Assembly (NCBI RefSeq): GCF_015024225.1
Contig: NZ_JACJGM010000009.1
Location: 1-64,000, forward strand
Origin: Nocardioides lijunqiniae
Lineage (GTDB): Bacteria; Actinomycetota; Actinomycetes; Propionibacteriales; Nocardioidaceae
Direction of reading: 5' to 3'
Length of the DNA stretch: 64,000 nucleotides
Shown piece after piece: positions 50,115 to 58,363 of this stretch. The notes under the pieces are model-generated. The model saw nothing but the letters and a program-made list of their open reading frames with translations. It made no database searches and was not told the origin of the DNA. A program made the position numbers and the translations under genes. Every line of letters starts with the position of its first letter. Position 1 is the first letter of the stretch.

Positions 50115-51470
50115 TCAGCCGGTGTCGAACGTGTCGGTGAGGTCGAGGGTGCCGGTGCGGCTGGTGACGAAGACCTGGCCGTGGGGCTCGCGCCACAGGT
50201 GGATGCCCGGCGCGAGTGGTAGGTAGGTCCAGCCGGCGTGGGTCTTCAACCGGTGGTGATGTCGGCAGAGGGGCGCCAGGTTGCACTCGCAGGTGGGGCC
50301 GCCGGCGGCGTGGGCGACGACGTGGTCGAGGTCGCAGCCGCGGGCGCGTCGGGTGCAGTGGGGGAACACGCAGGTCCGGTCGCGCAGCCGCACCTTCTCG
50401 GCGGTGGTGGGCGACGGGGCGTACGTCGTGGTGCCGTCGTGGCGCTCACAGGGGGTGTCGGGGTGGGTGTTGAGGTCGATGACGGGTCGCACGGTGACGA
50501 AGCGGTCGGTGCGGGCACACCAGGAGCGGAACGTCTCCTCGAGCCAGGTGCGGCCGGTCTCGTCGACCGCCGTCGGGTCGCAGCCGGCCAGGCCCTGGTC
50601 GGTGAGGTGGACGTAGGCCACGACCTCCTTGGTGGGGACCGGCGGCTCCTCGCCGTTGATGAGCGCCAGGGCGCGGGCGGGATCGGCGAGGATCCCGATC
50701 GCGATCGATCGCCGCACGTCGAGGGAGTCGGTGGAGCCGTCGCGCTTCAGCGCGGCCGCGATCAGGGACAGGGCGCGGTCGTAGTCCTTGAGGTCGGCCC
50801 AGTCGGCGCGCAGGGTCATGTCGCCGACGCCCGTGTGGTTGAGGGACTCCTCGTGCAGCGTCGCGTGACGGGCGTCCAGGGCCTCGAGCTGATCGAGCTC
50901 GCGCTGCTCGGGGTAGAGCAGGGTCATCGCCCGGTCCACGAGGTGGTCGAGGGTGACCGTCCCGGCCTGCTCGGCGACGGGCGCGACCTCCTGGTCGACG
51001 TAGGTGGTCACGTCCTGGGGCTTGCCGAGGACCGCCTGGGCGACGCGGCGGGCCCGCCACACGGGGACCTGTCCGGCGAGGACGCGGGCGTGGGTGCGCG
51101 GGAGGCGGTGGGCCAGGACCAGGGCGTCGCGCAGGAACGCCCGCCCGGCGGTGGTGGACATGCCGTTGGCCGCGGCGAACGCGGCCGGCGCGTCCCACCG
51201 GATGGTGGGGATCCCGAACCACTCGTGGTCCTCGACGGGCAGCTCGTCGGACGGGCTGCCGTCGTCGTAAGCCGTCGCGCGGGGCGCGTGCCAGGTCTCG
51301 TCGCCGGGCGTCTCGGGATGGGCATGGGCCCACGCGACAGCGAGGCGGAGCAGGTCGACCTCGGCGTCGTTGGCGCGGCCGCGTGCCTCGCGGACCGCGG
51401 CCAGCATCTCGTGGGGCGTCGCATCCTCGACCGGGAGGTCACCGGGTCGGTCGGGGTGCGTGATGGACAT
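50115..51470 (-). CDS. DUF222 / HNH endonuclease under SOS-type control
   Basis: This 451-residue protein has a helical DUF222 region (about 20-330) and a C-terminal HNH nuclease: CVFPHCTRRARGCDLDHVVAHAAGGPTCECNLAPLCRHHHRLKTH, with paired cysteines for a structural metal and DHV/HH catalytic histidines. ATG 51470 follows TAGTAT by five bases. A LexA-type box (51483-51498) lies directly upstream of that -10 element, so expression should rise with DNA damage. Several mycobacterial 13E12 relatives are known LexA targets. It is a distinct, longer relative of the nuclease at 15745-16971. Confidence 0.9.
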   Translation of the reverse strand: MSITHPDRPGDLPVEDATPHEMLAAVREARGRANDAEVDLLRLAVAWAHAHPETPGDETWHAPRATAYDDGSPSDELPVEDHEWFGIPTIRWDAPAAFAAANGMSTTAGRAFLRDALVLAHRLPRTHARVLAGQVPVWRARRVAQAVLGKPQDVTTYVDQEVAPVAEQAGTVTLDHLVDRAMTLLYPEQRELDQLEALDARHATLHEESLNHTGVGDMTLRADWADLKDYDRALSLIAAALKRDGSTDSLDVRRSIAIGILADPARALALINGEEPPVPTKEVVAYVHLTDQGLAGCDPTAVDETGRTWLEETFRSWCARTDRFVTVRPVIDLNTHPDTPCERHDGTTTYAPSPTTAEKVRLRDRTCVFPHCTRRARGCDLDHVVAHAAGGPTCECNLAPLCRHHHRLKTHAGWTYLPLAPGIHLWREPHGQVFVTSRTGTLDLTDTFDTG

Positions 51471-51482
51471 GGTCCATACTAA

Positions 51483-51498
51483 CCGAACGTCTGTTCGA
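51483..51498. promoter_or_regulatory. LexA/SOS box
   Basis: CCGAAC-GTCT-GTTCGA differs from the actinobacterial SOS box TCGAAC-N4-GTTCGA at one position. It lies two bases upstream of the TAGTAT -10 box of the HNH gene, where LexA would block transcription. Confidence 0.8.
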
Positions 51499-51525
51499 TG
51501 GTCAAGACCCGGCGCCAGCCCTGTG

Positions 51526-51566
51526 GAGTGGTTTCGGGGCTCGCTTCGCTCGCACCTCAACCACCG
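51526..51566 (+). repeat. Interspersed repeat type A, copy 5
   Basis: GAGTGGTTTCGGGGCTCGC leads into CGCACCTCAACCACCG, a slightly diverged copy of the element at 17086. It lies between divergent genes. Confidence 0.75.
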
Positions 51567-51594
51567 GGGTCAGCGTCGAGGCACACTGGCAGGC

Positions 51595-52557
51595 ATGCGA
51601 CGGGTGGTGGCGGCGGTGGCGGGGTTGGTGCTGCTCTCCGCGTGCACGGCGGACGACGAGCCGGAGGCGTCGCCGTCGCCGGCACCGAGCGCCAGGTCGT
51701 CGGCGCCCGCACCAAGCACGACGCCCACGCCGTCACCGCGGGTGCGGCCGGACGACGTCCGGGTGCGTACGGCGGTCGAGGCCGTGCAGCACCTGGCGGG
51801 CGAGATCGGGCCGCGGCCGGGCACCAGCCGCGCCTACTTCCGGGCGGCGGCGTGGGTGGAGGACGAGCTCACCGGGCACGGGTGGCAGGTCGAGCGGCAG
51901 CGCTTTGCGACGCCCGCCGGCTACTCGTGGAACGGACCCGTCGAGGCCGGGCCGTCGGTCAACCTGGTCGCGACGAGGGGCACGCTGCGACGCGGCCGGC
52001 CGTGGCTCCTCGTCGGCGCGCACCTGGACACGGTGGTGGCGGCGCCCGGCGCGGAGGACAACGCGTCGGGGGTCGGGGTCCTGCTCGCGGTCGCCGAGGC
52101 CCTGGACGGACGGCGCAGCCGGCTGCCGGTCGTGCTGGTGGCGTTCGGCTCCGAGGAGCCGCGCGGCCCGGGCGACGACGACCACCACTTCGGCTCGCGC
52201 GCGTACGTCGCCTCGCTGACGGAGCCGCAGCGGCGCAGCCTCGCGGGGATGGTCTCGCTCGACCGGGTCGGCGTGGGCGACGTGCTTCCGGTGGGCACGC
52301 CGGCGGAGCCCAACGCGCTGACCGACGAGCTGGTGGCGGCCGCCAGGAGGGCGGGGGTCGAGACGGTCCTCGACCCGTTCCAGCGGTCCAGCGACCACTG
52401 GTCCTTCGTCCGCGACGGCCTGCCCGGCGCACGCCTCGGCAGCACGCCGTACGCCGCCTACCACGACGAGACCGACACCCCCGAGGTCGTGCAGCGCGCA
52501 CAGCTCGAGCGCACCGCGCGCACGGTGCTGGCCTGGGTGGGCGCCGTCAGCCCTTGA
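51595..52557 (+). CDS. M28-family metallopeptidase lipoprotein
   Basis: This is a lipid-anchored extracellular aminopeptidase of 320 residues. The lipobox is LLSAC with Cys17, followed by a Ser/Pro/Thr-rich tether (about 20-50). Zinc ligands of the M28 family are visible: VGAHLDTVV (His, Asp), GAEDNASGVG (bridging Asp), FGSEEPRG (catalytic Glu and ligand) and AYHDETDTPE (His). ATG 51595 follows CACACT by seven bases. The last 11 bases overlap the convergent secreted-protein gene. It probably trims peptides outside the cell for nutrition or envelope turnover. Confidence 0.9.
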   Translation: MRRVVAAVAGLVLLSACTADDEPEASPSPAPSARSSAPAPSTTPTPSPRVRPDDVRVRTAVEAVQHLAGEIGPRPGTSRAYFRAAAWVEDELTGHGWQVERQRFATPAGYSWNGPVEAGPSVNLVATRGTLRRGRPWLLVGAHLDTVVAAPGAEDNASGVGVLLAVAEALDGRRSRLPVVLVAFGSEEPRGPGDDDHHFGSRAYVASLTEPQRRSLAGMVSLDRVGVGDVLPVGTPAEPNALTDELVAAARRAGVETVLDPFQRSSDHWSFVRDGLPGARLGSTPYAAYHDETDTPEVVQRAQLERTARTVLAWVGAVSP

Positions 52558-52954
52558 TGGCTGGTGAGGTGACGGACGCGTTGGGCAGGCCGGAGTACTT
52601 GGCCCACGCCTTGGTCGTGTATCGCTTCCCCTTGAGGCGCGTCGAGGTCGCAGACCAACCGCGCCAGCTTCCGGGCCGGATGGTGGCGCCGTTGTCGCCT
52701 CGGATCTTGCCCGCTGAGTGGCCGTTGATGTAGGCAGCACCGAACGACGTCACGCGAATGTCCTCGACGCCGACGTTCCTGACCCGGAAGTGGTGGTGGA
52801 TGAGGCCCTTGACCGGGCTGTGAGAGGTGCACGCCTTGACCGCGATGGCGCCACGGACCTTCCAGCCCGAGCACTTCTGCGCTGCCTCTGCCCCCGGCGT
52901 CACGACGACGGTGAGTCCGAGGACGAGGACGATGACTGTCAAGAACCTGCGCAT
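52547..52954 (-). CDS. Small secreted protein of unknown function
   Basis: This 135-residue protein has a clear signal peptide (RRFLTVIVLVLGLTVVVTPGAEA, probable cleavage after AEA). The mature part has two cysteines (KCSGWKV, KACTSHS) likely bonded, and strand-rich sequence (HHHFRVRNVGVEDIRVTSFGAAYINGHSAGKIRGDNGATIRPGSWRGW). No family is recognised. Upstream sequence contains GGGAGGCACC, a ribosome site (GGGAGG) close to the ATG. It overlaps the M28 gene by 11 bases. Confidence 0.7.
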   Translation of the reverse strand: MRRFLTVIVLVLGLTVVVTPGAEAAQKCSGWKVRGAIAVKACTSHSPVKGLIHHHFRVRNVGVEDIRVTSFGAAYINGHSAGKIRGDNGATIRPGSWRGWSATSTRLKGKRYTTKAWAKYSGLPNASVTSPAIKG

Positions 52955-53059
52955 GGTGCCTCCCGGAGTGCATGGTCATATCTCAGGACTGGGTACTGCT
53001 CGCACACCCTAGGCGTGCACGTCGCGGCTCGACCACCCCCGAGATCCAGCCCGCCTCGC

Positions 53060-53500
53060 TCAGCGCGAGGCGCGCCAGAGGCCGAGCGCGATGTCGACCA
53101 GGCCCACCCGGGGCAGGTCCGCGACCTCGTCGAGCGGGATCCAGCGCGCCTCGTCGGTGGTGCCGTCGAGCTCGCGGGTGAGCTCGCCGCCGACCACGCG
53201 CGCCTCGTAGACGACGCGGACCGCCTTCATGGGCCGAGACGTCGCGATGTGCCGCCGCGAGGGCGGGATGACGTAGGAGTCGACGCCGAGCAGGCGGCCC
53301 AGCTCCACCTCGTAGCCCGTCTCCTCGAGCAGCTCGCGCACGGCCCCCTCGGCGGCCTGCTCCTCGAGGTCGACCCCGCCCCCGGGCATCGTCCACTGGG
53401 GCTCGGCCGCCTCGTTCCACAGGGCGAGGAGCACCCGGTCCTGGTCGTCCACCACGACGGCGTACGCCGCGAGCCGGGTGTCGTAGTCGGTGAATTCCAC
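53060..53500 (-). CDS. NUDIX hydrolase
   Basis: This 146-residue NUDIX enzyme should hydrolyse a nucleoside diphosphate linked to another moiety. The Nudix box is complete: GGGVDLEEQAAEGAVRELLEETGYEV (G-x5-E-x7-REUXEEXGU), giving the metal-binding glutamates. The substrate is not predictable. It starts at GTG 53500 (VEFTDYDTRLAAYAVVVDDQDRVLLALW), six bases after CATGAT on the minus strand. It diverges from the aldo/keto reductase with 47 bases between starts. Confidence 0.92.
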   Translation of the reverse strand: MEFTDYDTRLAAYAVVVDDQDRVLLALWNEAAEPQWTMPGGGVDLEEQAAEGAVRELLEETGYEVELGRLLGVDSYVIPPSRRHIATSRPMKAVRVVYEARVVGGELTRELDGTTDEARWIPLDEVADLPRVGLVDIALGLWRASR

Positions 53501-53547
53501 CGGACCATCATGGAATACCGCCCCACCGCGACGGGTAACTACCTGGC

Positions 53548-54393
53548 ATGACCGTTCCGACCATCACGCTCAACGACCAGACCACCATCCCCCAGCTGGG
53601 CTTCGGCGTCTTCATGGTGCCGCCCGAGGAGACCGCGGCGACGGTCGCGACGGCGCTCGAGGTCGGCTACCGCCACCTCGACACGGCTCAGATGTATGGC
53701 AACGAGGAGGGCGTGGGCCAAGCCATCGCCGCCTCGAGCATCGCCCGCGAGGAGCTCTACGTCACGACGAAGCTCAACAACACCAACCACCGCCCCGAGG
53801 ACGTCCGCCGCAGCTTCGACGAGTCCTTCGAGCGCCTCGGCCTCGAGTACGTCGACCTGTTCCTCATCCACTGGCCGCTGCCGACCCGCTACGACGGCGA
53901 CTTCGTCTCCACGTGGAAGGCCATGATCGAGCTCAAGGAGGACGGGCGGCTGCGCTCCGTGGGCGTCTCGAACTTCCACGCCGAGCACCTCGACCCGATC
54001 ATCGAGGCGACCGGCGTCCTGCCGGTCGTCAACCAGATCGAGGCCCACCCCTACCTCGTCAACGACGAGGTGCGCGCGGCGTCGCACGAGCGCGGCATCA
54101 CCGTCGAGGCCTGGGCGCCGATCGCCAAGGGCAAGGTCGTGGACGACGAGGTCATCCAGGGCATCGCGGAGCGCCACGGCAAGACGCCGTCGCAGGTGAC
54201 CCTGCGCTGGCACATCGAGCGCGGCGACGTGGTGTTCCCCAAGTCGATGCGCGAGGAGCGCATGCGCGAGAACTTCGACATCTTCGACTTCCAGCTCTCC
54301 CCGGACGAGGTGGAGGCCATCCGCCGCCTCGACCAGGGCGAGGAGGGCCGGACCGGCCCCAACCCGGAGACCATGGACTGGATCCCCAGCTGA
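53548..54393 (+). CDS. Aldo/keto reductase
   Basis: This 281-residue NADPH-dependent (beta/alpha)8 reductase of the 2,5-diketo-gluconate reductase type has a full catalytic tetrad D45, Y50, K75 and H108, in YRHLDTAQMYGNEEGVG, VTTKLNN and FLIHWPLP. Cofactor residues are in FPKSMREERMRENFDIFDF. ATG 53548 follows TAACTA by six bases, suggesting a leaderless message. Likely a general carbonyl reductase; the physiological substrate is unknown. Confidence 0.94.
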   Translation: MTVPTITLNDQTTIPQLGFGVFMVPPEETAATVATALEVGYRHLDTAQMYGNEEGVGQAIAASSIAREELYVTTKLNNTNHRPEDVRRSFDESFERLGLEYVDLFLIHWPLPTRYDGDFVSTWKAMIELKEDGRLRSVGVSNFHAEHLDPIIEATGVLPVVNQIEAHPYLVNDEVRAASHERGITVEAWAPIAKGKVVDDEVIQGIAERHGKTPSQVTLRWHIERGDVVFPKSMREERMRENFDIFDFQLSPDEVEAIRRLDQGEEGRTGPNPETMDWIPS

Positions 54394-54410
54394 CGCAGCG
54401 GGGCTGAGGC

Positions 54411-54977
54411 TCAGGCGCGACCGGTCAGTCGGTCGGCCAGGGCCTCGGCCCGGTCGTCGGTGAGTCCGCCGACGACCTGCAGGCGCCCGTCGGTGACCTG
54501 CTGCTGCACCGTCGGGGCCGCTAGCACCTCGCCGTCGAGCACGAGGGCCACCTGCCGCGCGCCGGGCGCACCCGCGGTGAGGTCCGCGAACGCGGCCGCC
54601 GCCTCGTCGTCCAGCACCACCTCGACGTAGGGGCCGGCGCCGTCGTCGGCCTCGGCGGTGGCCGACTCGATCCCGCCGACCGCCGCAGCGGGCTCCAGGC
54701 TGTACTTCGTGCCGCCGGCGTCGCAGGCCGCCAAGGGGTCCTCCGGCGCCGCCGCCGGGGGCGGAGCGGCGCAGTCGAGATCGCGGAACTGCTGCAGCAC
54801 CAGCGAGTCGGGCGCCGGCTCGCGGCTGGTCGCGAGCACCACCCGCAGCTCGACGGGCACCGCCGCCTCGCTCGTCCCGGGCTCGTCGGCCGGGCCCGCC
54901 TGATCCTCGGCGCAGCCGGCGAGCGCCGCGAGGAGCACGCCCACGGCGAGGCCGGAGGACAGCCGTCGGGCGCTCAT
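54411..54977 (-). CDS. Lipoprotein with SecD P1-like domain
   Basis: This 188-residue lipoprotein has lipobox LAGC with Cys22. The body resembles the periplasmic P1 head subdomain of the protein-export subunit SecD: YVEVVLDDEAAAAFADLTAGAPGARQVALVLDGEVLAAPTVQQQVTDGRLQVVGGLTDDRAEALADRL. It lacks any membrane-channel part. Two cysteines (DLDCAAPP, LAACDAGG) may pair. Standalone P1-like lipoproteins occur in actinobacteria, but their role is not established. It lies 13 bases after the MarR gene on the same strand. Confidence 0.75.
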   Translation of the reverse strand: MSARRLSSGLAVGVLLAALAGCAEDQAGPADEPGTSEAAVPVELRVVLATSREPAPDSLVLQQFRDLDCAAPPPAAAPEDPLAACDAGGTKYSLEPAAAVGGIESATAEADDGAGPYVEVVLDDEAAAAFADLTAGAPGARQVALVLDGEVLAAPTVQQQVTDGRLQVVGGLTDDRAEALADRLTGRA

Positions 54978-54990
54978 GCCGGCGATCGTC

Positions 54991-55497
54991 TCACGCGTCC
55001 AGCGCGCGGCCCCAGGCCTCCAGCAGCCGGGCGAGCTCGCGGCGGTCCGGCTCGTCGAGCAGCGAGACGAGGCGGCGCTCGTTGGCCATGTGCCGCTCGA
55101 AGGTCCCGTCGACGAGCTCCCGGCCGCGCCCGGTGAGCCGGACGCGGCGGCCGCGGCCGTCGTCCTCGCTGGTCTGGCGGAGCACCAGCCCGGCGCCCTC
55201 CAACCGGTCGAGCCGCTTGGTCACCGCGCCGGAGGTGACCATCGTCGTCTGCGCGATCTGCCCCGGCGACAGCTCGTACGGCGCACCGGCGCGGCGCAGC
55301 GCGGCCAGGACGTCGAAGTCGCCGTCGGAGAGGCCCGCGGCGGCGAAGACCGGGCGCAGCTCCTCGTCGAGGAGCACGGCGAGGCGGTGCAGCCGGCCGA
55401 TGACGCCCTGGGGCGAGACGTCGACCTCGGGCCGCTCGACGGCCCACTGGGCCATGATCCGGCCGACGTGGTCGGGCTCCTGATGGTCCGAGGACAT
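54991..55497 (-). CDS. MarR-family transcriptional regulator
   Basis: This 168-residue winged-helix protein has LSDGDFDVLAALRRAGAPYELSPGQIAQTTMVTSGAVTKRLDRLEGAGLVLRQ (helix-turn-helix) and the wing SEDDGRGRRVRLTGRGRELVD. It is divergent from an EamA transporter with a 20-base perfect-arm palindrome between them that overlaps both -10 boxes, so it most likely represses itself and the transporter. ATG 55497 follows TATATT by six bases on the minus strand. Confidence 0.93.
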   Translation of the reverse strand: MSSDHQEPDHVGRIMAQWAVERPEVDVSPQGVIGRLHRLAVLLDEELRPVFAAAGLSDGDFDVLAALRRAGAPYELSPGQIAQTTMVTSGAVTKRLDRLEGAGLVLRQTSEDDGRGRRVRLTGRGRELVDGTFERHMANERRLVSLLDEPDRRELARLLEAWGRALDA

Positions 55498-55506
55498 GCG
55501 GGGAAT

Positions 55507-55526
55507 ATATCTTACCCGGAAGATAT
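55507..55526. promoter_or_regulatory. MarR operator overlapping two leaderless promoters
   Basis: ATATCTT-ACCCGG-AAGATAT is an exact inverted repeat with a six-base centre. It overlaps TATATT (-10 of marR, minus, 55504-55509) and TATTAT (-10 of the EamA gene, plus, 55524-55529). Confidence 0.85.
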
Positions 55527-55536
55527 TATGTCTTCC

Positions 55537-56451
55537 ATGGAAACTACTTCGTGGCGCACCGTCCTCGTCGTCAGCGTCGCGCCGCTGGCCTGGGGCACGA
55601 CGTACCTGGTCACCGAGCGGCTGCTGCCCCCGGACCGGCCGCTGTTCGCCGCGGCCGTGCGGGCCCTGCCGGCCGGCCTGCTGCTCCTCGGCGTGCGGCG
55701 CCGGCTCCCTCGCGGCGAGTGGTGGTGGAAGGCGGCGCTGCTCGGCCTGTGCAACATCGGGCTCTTCTTCCCGCTGCTCTTCCTCGCGGCCTACGAGCTC
55801 CCCGGCGGGCTGGCCTCCACCCTCCAGGCGACCTCACCGCTGGCGGTGATGGCGCTCGCCTGGCTCCTGCTCCGGGAGCAGCCGGGCCGCCGCCGCGTGC
55901 TGTGCGCGCTGGTCGGCCTCGTCGGCGTCGCGCTCCTCGTGCTCCGCTCCCCGGGCGCCGTGTCGACCCTCGGGCTGCTCGGCGCCTTCGGCTCGGTGGC
56001 GGTCTCGGCGCTGGGGTTCGTGATGGTCAAGCGCTGGCCCGCGCCCGTCGACCTGCTCACCCTCGTCTCGTGGCAGCTCGTGGCCGGTGGGCTGGCCCTG
56101 GTCCCGGTCGCACTGCTCGTCGAGGGCGCACCGCCGCCCCTCGACCTCGACGCGGCGGCGGGGTTCCTGTGGCTCGGCGGGGTCGGCACCGTCCTCGCCT
56201 ACGCGTGCTGGTTCCACGGGCTGGCGCGCATGCCCGCGGGCGCGGTCTCGCTCATCGGGCTGCTCAACCCGGTCGTGGGCACCGCGCTCGGCGTCGTGGT
56301 CGCCGGCGAGCTCTTCGGCTGGGCGCAGGCGCTCGGCATGGCCCTGGTCCTGGGCGGCGTCGTGGCCGGTCAGCGGATGGTGACGCGGACCTCGTTGGAC
56401 GCCTCACCGCTGTCGGTGTCGACCACGCGGAAGCGGTTCTTGCCCGGCTGA
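55537..56451 (+). CDS. EamA-family (DMT) transporter
   Basis: This is a ten-helix drug/metabolite transporter of 304 residues with two EamA halves (about 8-135 and 148-285): VAPLAWGTTYLVTERLLPPDRPLF, YELPGGLASTLQATSPLAVMALAWLLLREQPG and the second-half equivalent RMPAGAVSLIGLLNPVVGTALGVVVAGELF. It exports amino acids, drugs or similar compounds; the cargo is unknown. ATG 55537 lies seven bases after TATTAT; ATG 55528 would sit inside the -10 box. The divergent MarR gene is the likely regulator. The 3' end overlaps the convergent gene by 82 bases. Confidence 0.92.
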   Translation: METTSWRTVLVVSVAPLAWGTTYLVTERLLPPDRPLFAAAVRALPAGLLLLGVRRRLPRGEWWWKAALLGLCNIGLFFPLLFLAAYELPGGLASTLQATSPLAVMALAWLLLREQPGRRRVLCALVGLVGVALLVLRSPGAVSTLGLLGAFGSVAVSALGFVMVKRWPAPVDLLTLVSWQLVAGGLALVPVALLVEGAPPPLDLDAAAGFLWLGGVGTVLAYACWFHGLARMPAGAVSLIGLLNPVVGTALGVVVAGELFGWAQALGMALVLGGVVAGQRMVTRTSLDASPLSVSTTRKRFLPG

Positions 56452-56939
56452 CTGGTCTGGATGTACGTCGTGAAGGTCTCGTTGCTCACCGAGGCGGTCA
56501 CCGGGAAGATCCCCCAGGCGCCGCCCTCCCACTGCTGCACCTGCAGGATCGCGCCCTCGCCGCCGGGGTAGGTGCCGCGCAGGTAGATGCGGTCCATGGA
56601 GCCGACCTCGGAGGAGTCGGAGGTGAGCGAGATCTTCTCCTCGGGCTTCGCCGACGCGGTCGACGACGGCGCTCCGGCCTCGTCGCCGGGGTCGGGGGCC
56701 AGCGTGATCCGGGGGCCCGTGTCCTTCTCCGTCGGCGACGGCGTGGGCAGGTACATCGTCTCGCCGCCGGAGCTGCCGCCGTCGCTGGCGGTGTCGCCGC
56801 CGTCGAGGTTCAGCACCCGCGCGGCGAGCAGCGCACCACCGCCGAGCACGAGCCCCACGGCCAGCGCCACGGCCACGAGCGCGATGACGCCCGAGACGAC
56901 GGGGTGTCCCTCTCGAGCGGGACGGTCTTCGTCGGCCAC
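56370..56939 (-). CDS. Single-span membrane protein with outer domain
   Basis: This 189-residue protein has a short cytoplasmic tail, a membrane span (about 15-42, VVSGVIALVAVALAVGLVLGGGALLAA), a Ser/Thr/Pro-rich stalk and a strand-rich outer domain (about 105-189, MDRIYLRGTYPGGEGAILQVQQWEGGAWGIFPVTASV...FRVVDTDSGEASNEVRVTI) that resembles immunoglobulin/fibronectin-like folds. No family was recognised. GTG 56939 has GGGGAG nine bases upstream. It overlaps the EamA gene by 82 bases at its 3' end. Confidence 0.7.
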   Translation of the reverse strand: MADEDRPAREGHPVVSGVIALVAVALAVGLVLGGGALLAARVLNLDGGDTASDGGSSGGETMYLPTPSPTEKDTGPRITLAPDPGDEAGAPSSTASAKPEEKISLTSDSSEVGSMDRIYLRGTYPGGEGAILQVQQWEGGAWGIFPVTASVSNETFTTYIQTSQPGKNRFRVVDTDSGEASNEVRVTIR

Positions 56940-57012
56940 GTGCGGTCTCCCCTGGGTGGTGGTGCGTGGGCCCCATTGTCGGGGACGGGCCCAAGGGGAC
57001 CAAACGCGAGCC

Positions 57013-57438
57013 TCAGAGGCCGCGCCTCCAGATGATCTCCTCGTGCAGCCGCGTGCTGCGCCAGCCGTCGGCGGTGCGGGCCAGGGTGTGGTGGTAGATC
57101 CCGCCGAACTCCACGATCCTCTCCCCGCCGGCGCCGTCGGCCATCGGCATCGGGTTGTGGAAGTACGCCGCGCACGTGGCGGAGTCGCCGTCCACGCGGA
57201 TGTCGAGCTGTCCGAGCGTGTGCATCCGCTTCGGGAAGAACGCCGGCAGCATCTCGGCCAGCCACGGCTTCACCTCGGCGTACGCCGCCGCGATGCCGCC
57301 GGACTCGGTGTAGTCGATCTGCGCGTCGGCGGCGAACACCGTGTCCAGCGCGTCCCACTCGCCGGTGTCGATGGCGCGCGTGTAGCGCACCAGCACGTCG
57401 GTGATCTCGGCCCGGTCGCTCAGCATCTGGAGGTCCAC
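57013..57438 (-). CDS. SnoaL-like / nuclear transport factor 2 family protein
   Basis: This 141-residue cone-shaped protein has MLSDRAEITDVLVRYTRAIDTGEWDALDTVFAADAQIDYTESGG, MHTLGQLDIRVDGDSATCAAYFHNP and VEFGGIYHHTLARTADGWRSTRLHEEIIWR. In steroid and aromatic catabolic clusters such proteins act as isomerases, hydratases or ligand binders. GTG 57438 stands six bases after CAGAGT; ATG 57426 is the alternative. It diverges from the LLM operon across a KstR-type operator, so both sides should be induced together. Confidence 0.85.
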   Translation of the reverse strand: MDLQMLSDRAEITDVLVRYTRAIDTGEWDALDTVFAADAQIDYTESGGIAAAYAEVKPWLAEMLPAFFPKRMHTLGQLDIRVDGDSATCAAYFHNPMPMADGAGGERIVEFGGIYHHTLARTADGWRSTRLHEEIIWRRGL

Positions 57439-57459
57439 GGGTGGACTCTGGCACAAAAC

Positions 57460-57473
57460 TGGAACACGTTCTA
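57460..57473. promoter_or_regulatory. KstR-type operator
   Basis: TGGAACACGTTCTA matches TNNAACNNGTTNNA, the published KstR (cholesterol catabolism repressor) motif, at every fixed position. It overlaps the TACTGT -10 box (57472-57477) of the LLM gene and lies upstream of the divergent SnoaL-like promoter. Confidence 0.8.
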
Positions 57474-57484
57474 CTGTGTCGCCC

Positions 57485-58363
57485 ATGCGATTCACCTACG
57501 CGGAGGCCATGACCCAGGCGACGTTCTACGCGCCCCTGGCCCAGGCCGCGGAGGCTGCGGGCTACACCAGCATGACGGTGGCCGACAGCCTGATCTACCC
57601 CAAGGAGTCGGACTCCAAGTACCCCTACACCGACACCGGCGACCGGGCGTTCCTCGACGGCAAGGAGTTCATCGAGACGATGGTGCTCTGCGCGCACCTG
57701 TTCGCGGTGACCACGACGCTGCGGCTGACGCCGTTCGTGCTCAAGCTGCCCGTGCGTCCGCCCGTGCTGGTCGCCAAGCAGGCCTCGTCGCTGGCGTTCC
57801 TGTCCGACAACCGCCTCGGTCTCGGCGTGGGCATCTCGCCGTGGCCCGAGGACTTCGCCAACCTCGGCGTCGACTGGGCCCGGCGCGGCAAGCGCATGGA
57901 CGAGTGCATGGACATCCTGCGCGGCCTGACCACCGGCGAGTTCTTCGGCTACGACGGCGAGTTCTACCAGGTCGACGAGCTCAAGCAGTGCCCCGGCGCG
58001 AGCGAGCCGATCCCGCTCCTCGTCGGCGGCCACGTCGACAACGCGCTGCGTCGCGCCGTGCTCAAGGGCGACGGCTGGATGCACGCCGGCGGCGACGGCG
58101 AGGAGCTCGACCGGCTGCTGACCCGCCTCGCGGAGATCCGCCGGGAGGAGGGCGACACCCGCGACGACTTCGAGGTGCACGTCATCTCCTACGACGCCTA
58201 CGACCTCGACGGCATCAAGCGCCTGGAGGACAAGGGCGTCACCGACTGCATCGTCGGCTTCCGCGTGCCCTACATCATGGGCCCCGACCCCGAGCCGCTG
58301 CAGGACAAGATCGACCACCTGAACAAGTACGCCGACCAGATCATCAGCAAGGTCGGCGGATGA
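57485..58363 (+). CDS. LLM-class (F420-dependent type) oxidoreductase
   Basis: This 292-residue luciferase-like TIM-barrel flavin/F420 enzyme has AEAAGYTSMTVADSLIYP, FAVTTTLRLTPFVLKLPVRPPVLVAKQASSLAFLSDNRLGLGVGISPWPEDFANLGVDWARRGKRMDECMDILRGL. The C-terminus has IPLLVGGHVDNALRRAVLKGDGWMHAG. F420 use is inferred from family, as actinobacterial members of this group mostly use F420. ATG 57485 lies seven bases after TACTGT. It is first in a five-gene operon and is followed by an ATGA overlap. Confidence 0.92.
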   Translation: MRFTYAEAMTQATFYAPLAQAAEAAGYTSMTVADSLIYPKESDSKYPYTDTGDRAFLDGKEFIETMVLCAHLFAVTTTLRLTPFVLKLPVRPPVLVAKQASSLAFLSDNRLGLGVGISPWPEDFANLGVDWARRGKRMDECMDILRGLTTGEFFGYDGEFYQVDELKQCPGASEPIPLLVGGHVDNALRRAVLKGDGWMHAGGDGEELDRLLTRLAEIRREEGDTRDDFEVHVISYDAYDLDGIKRLEDKGVTDCIVGFRVPYIMGPDPEPLQDKIDHLNKYADQIISKVGG

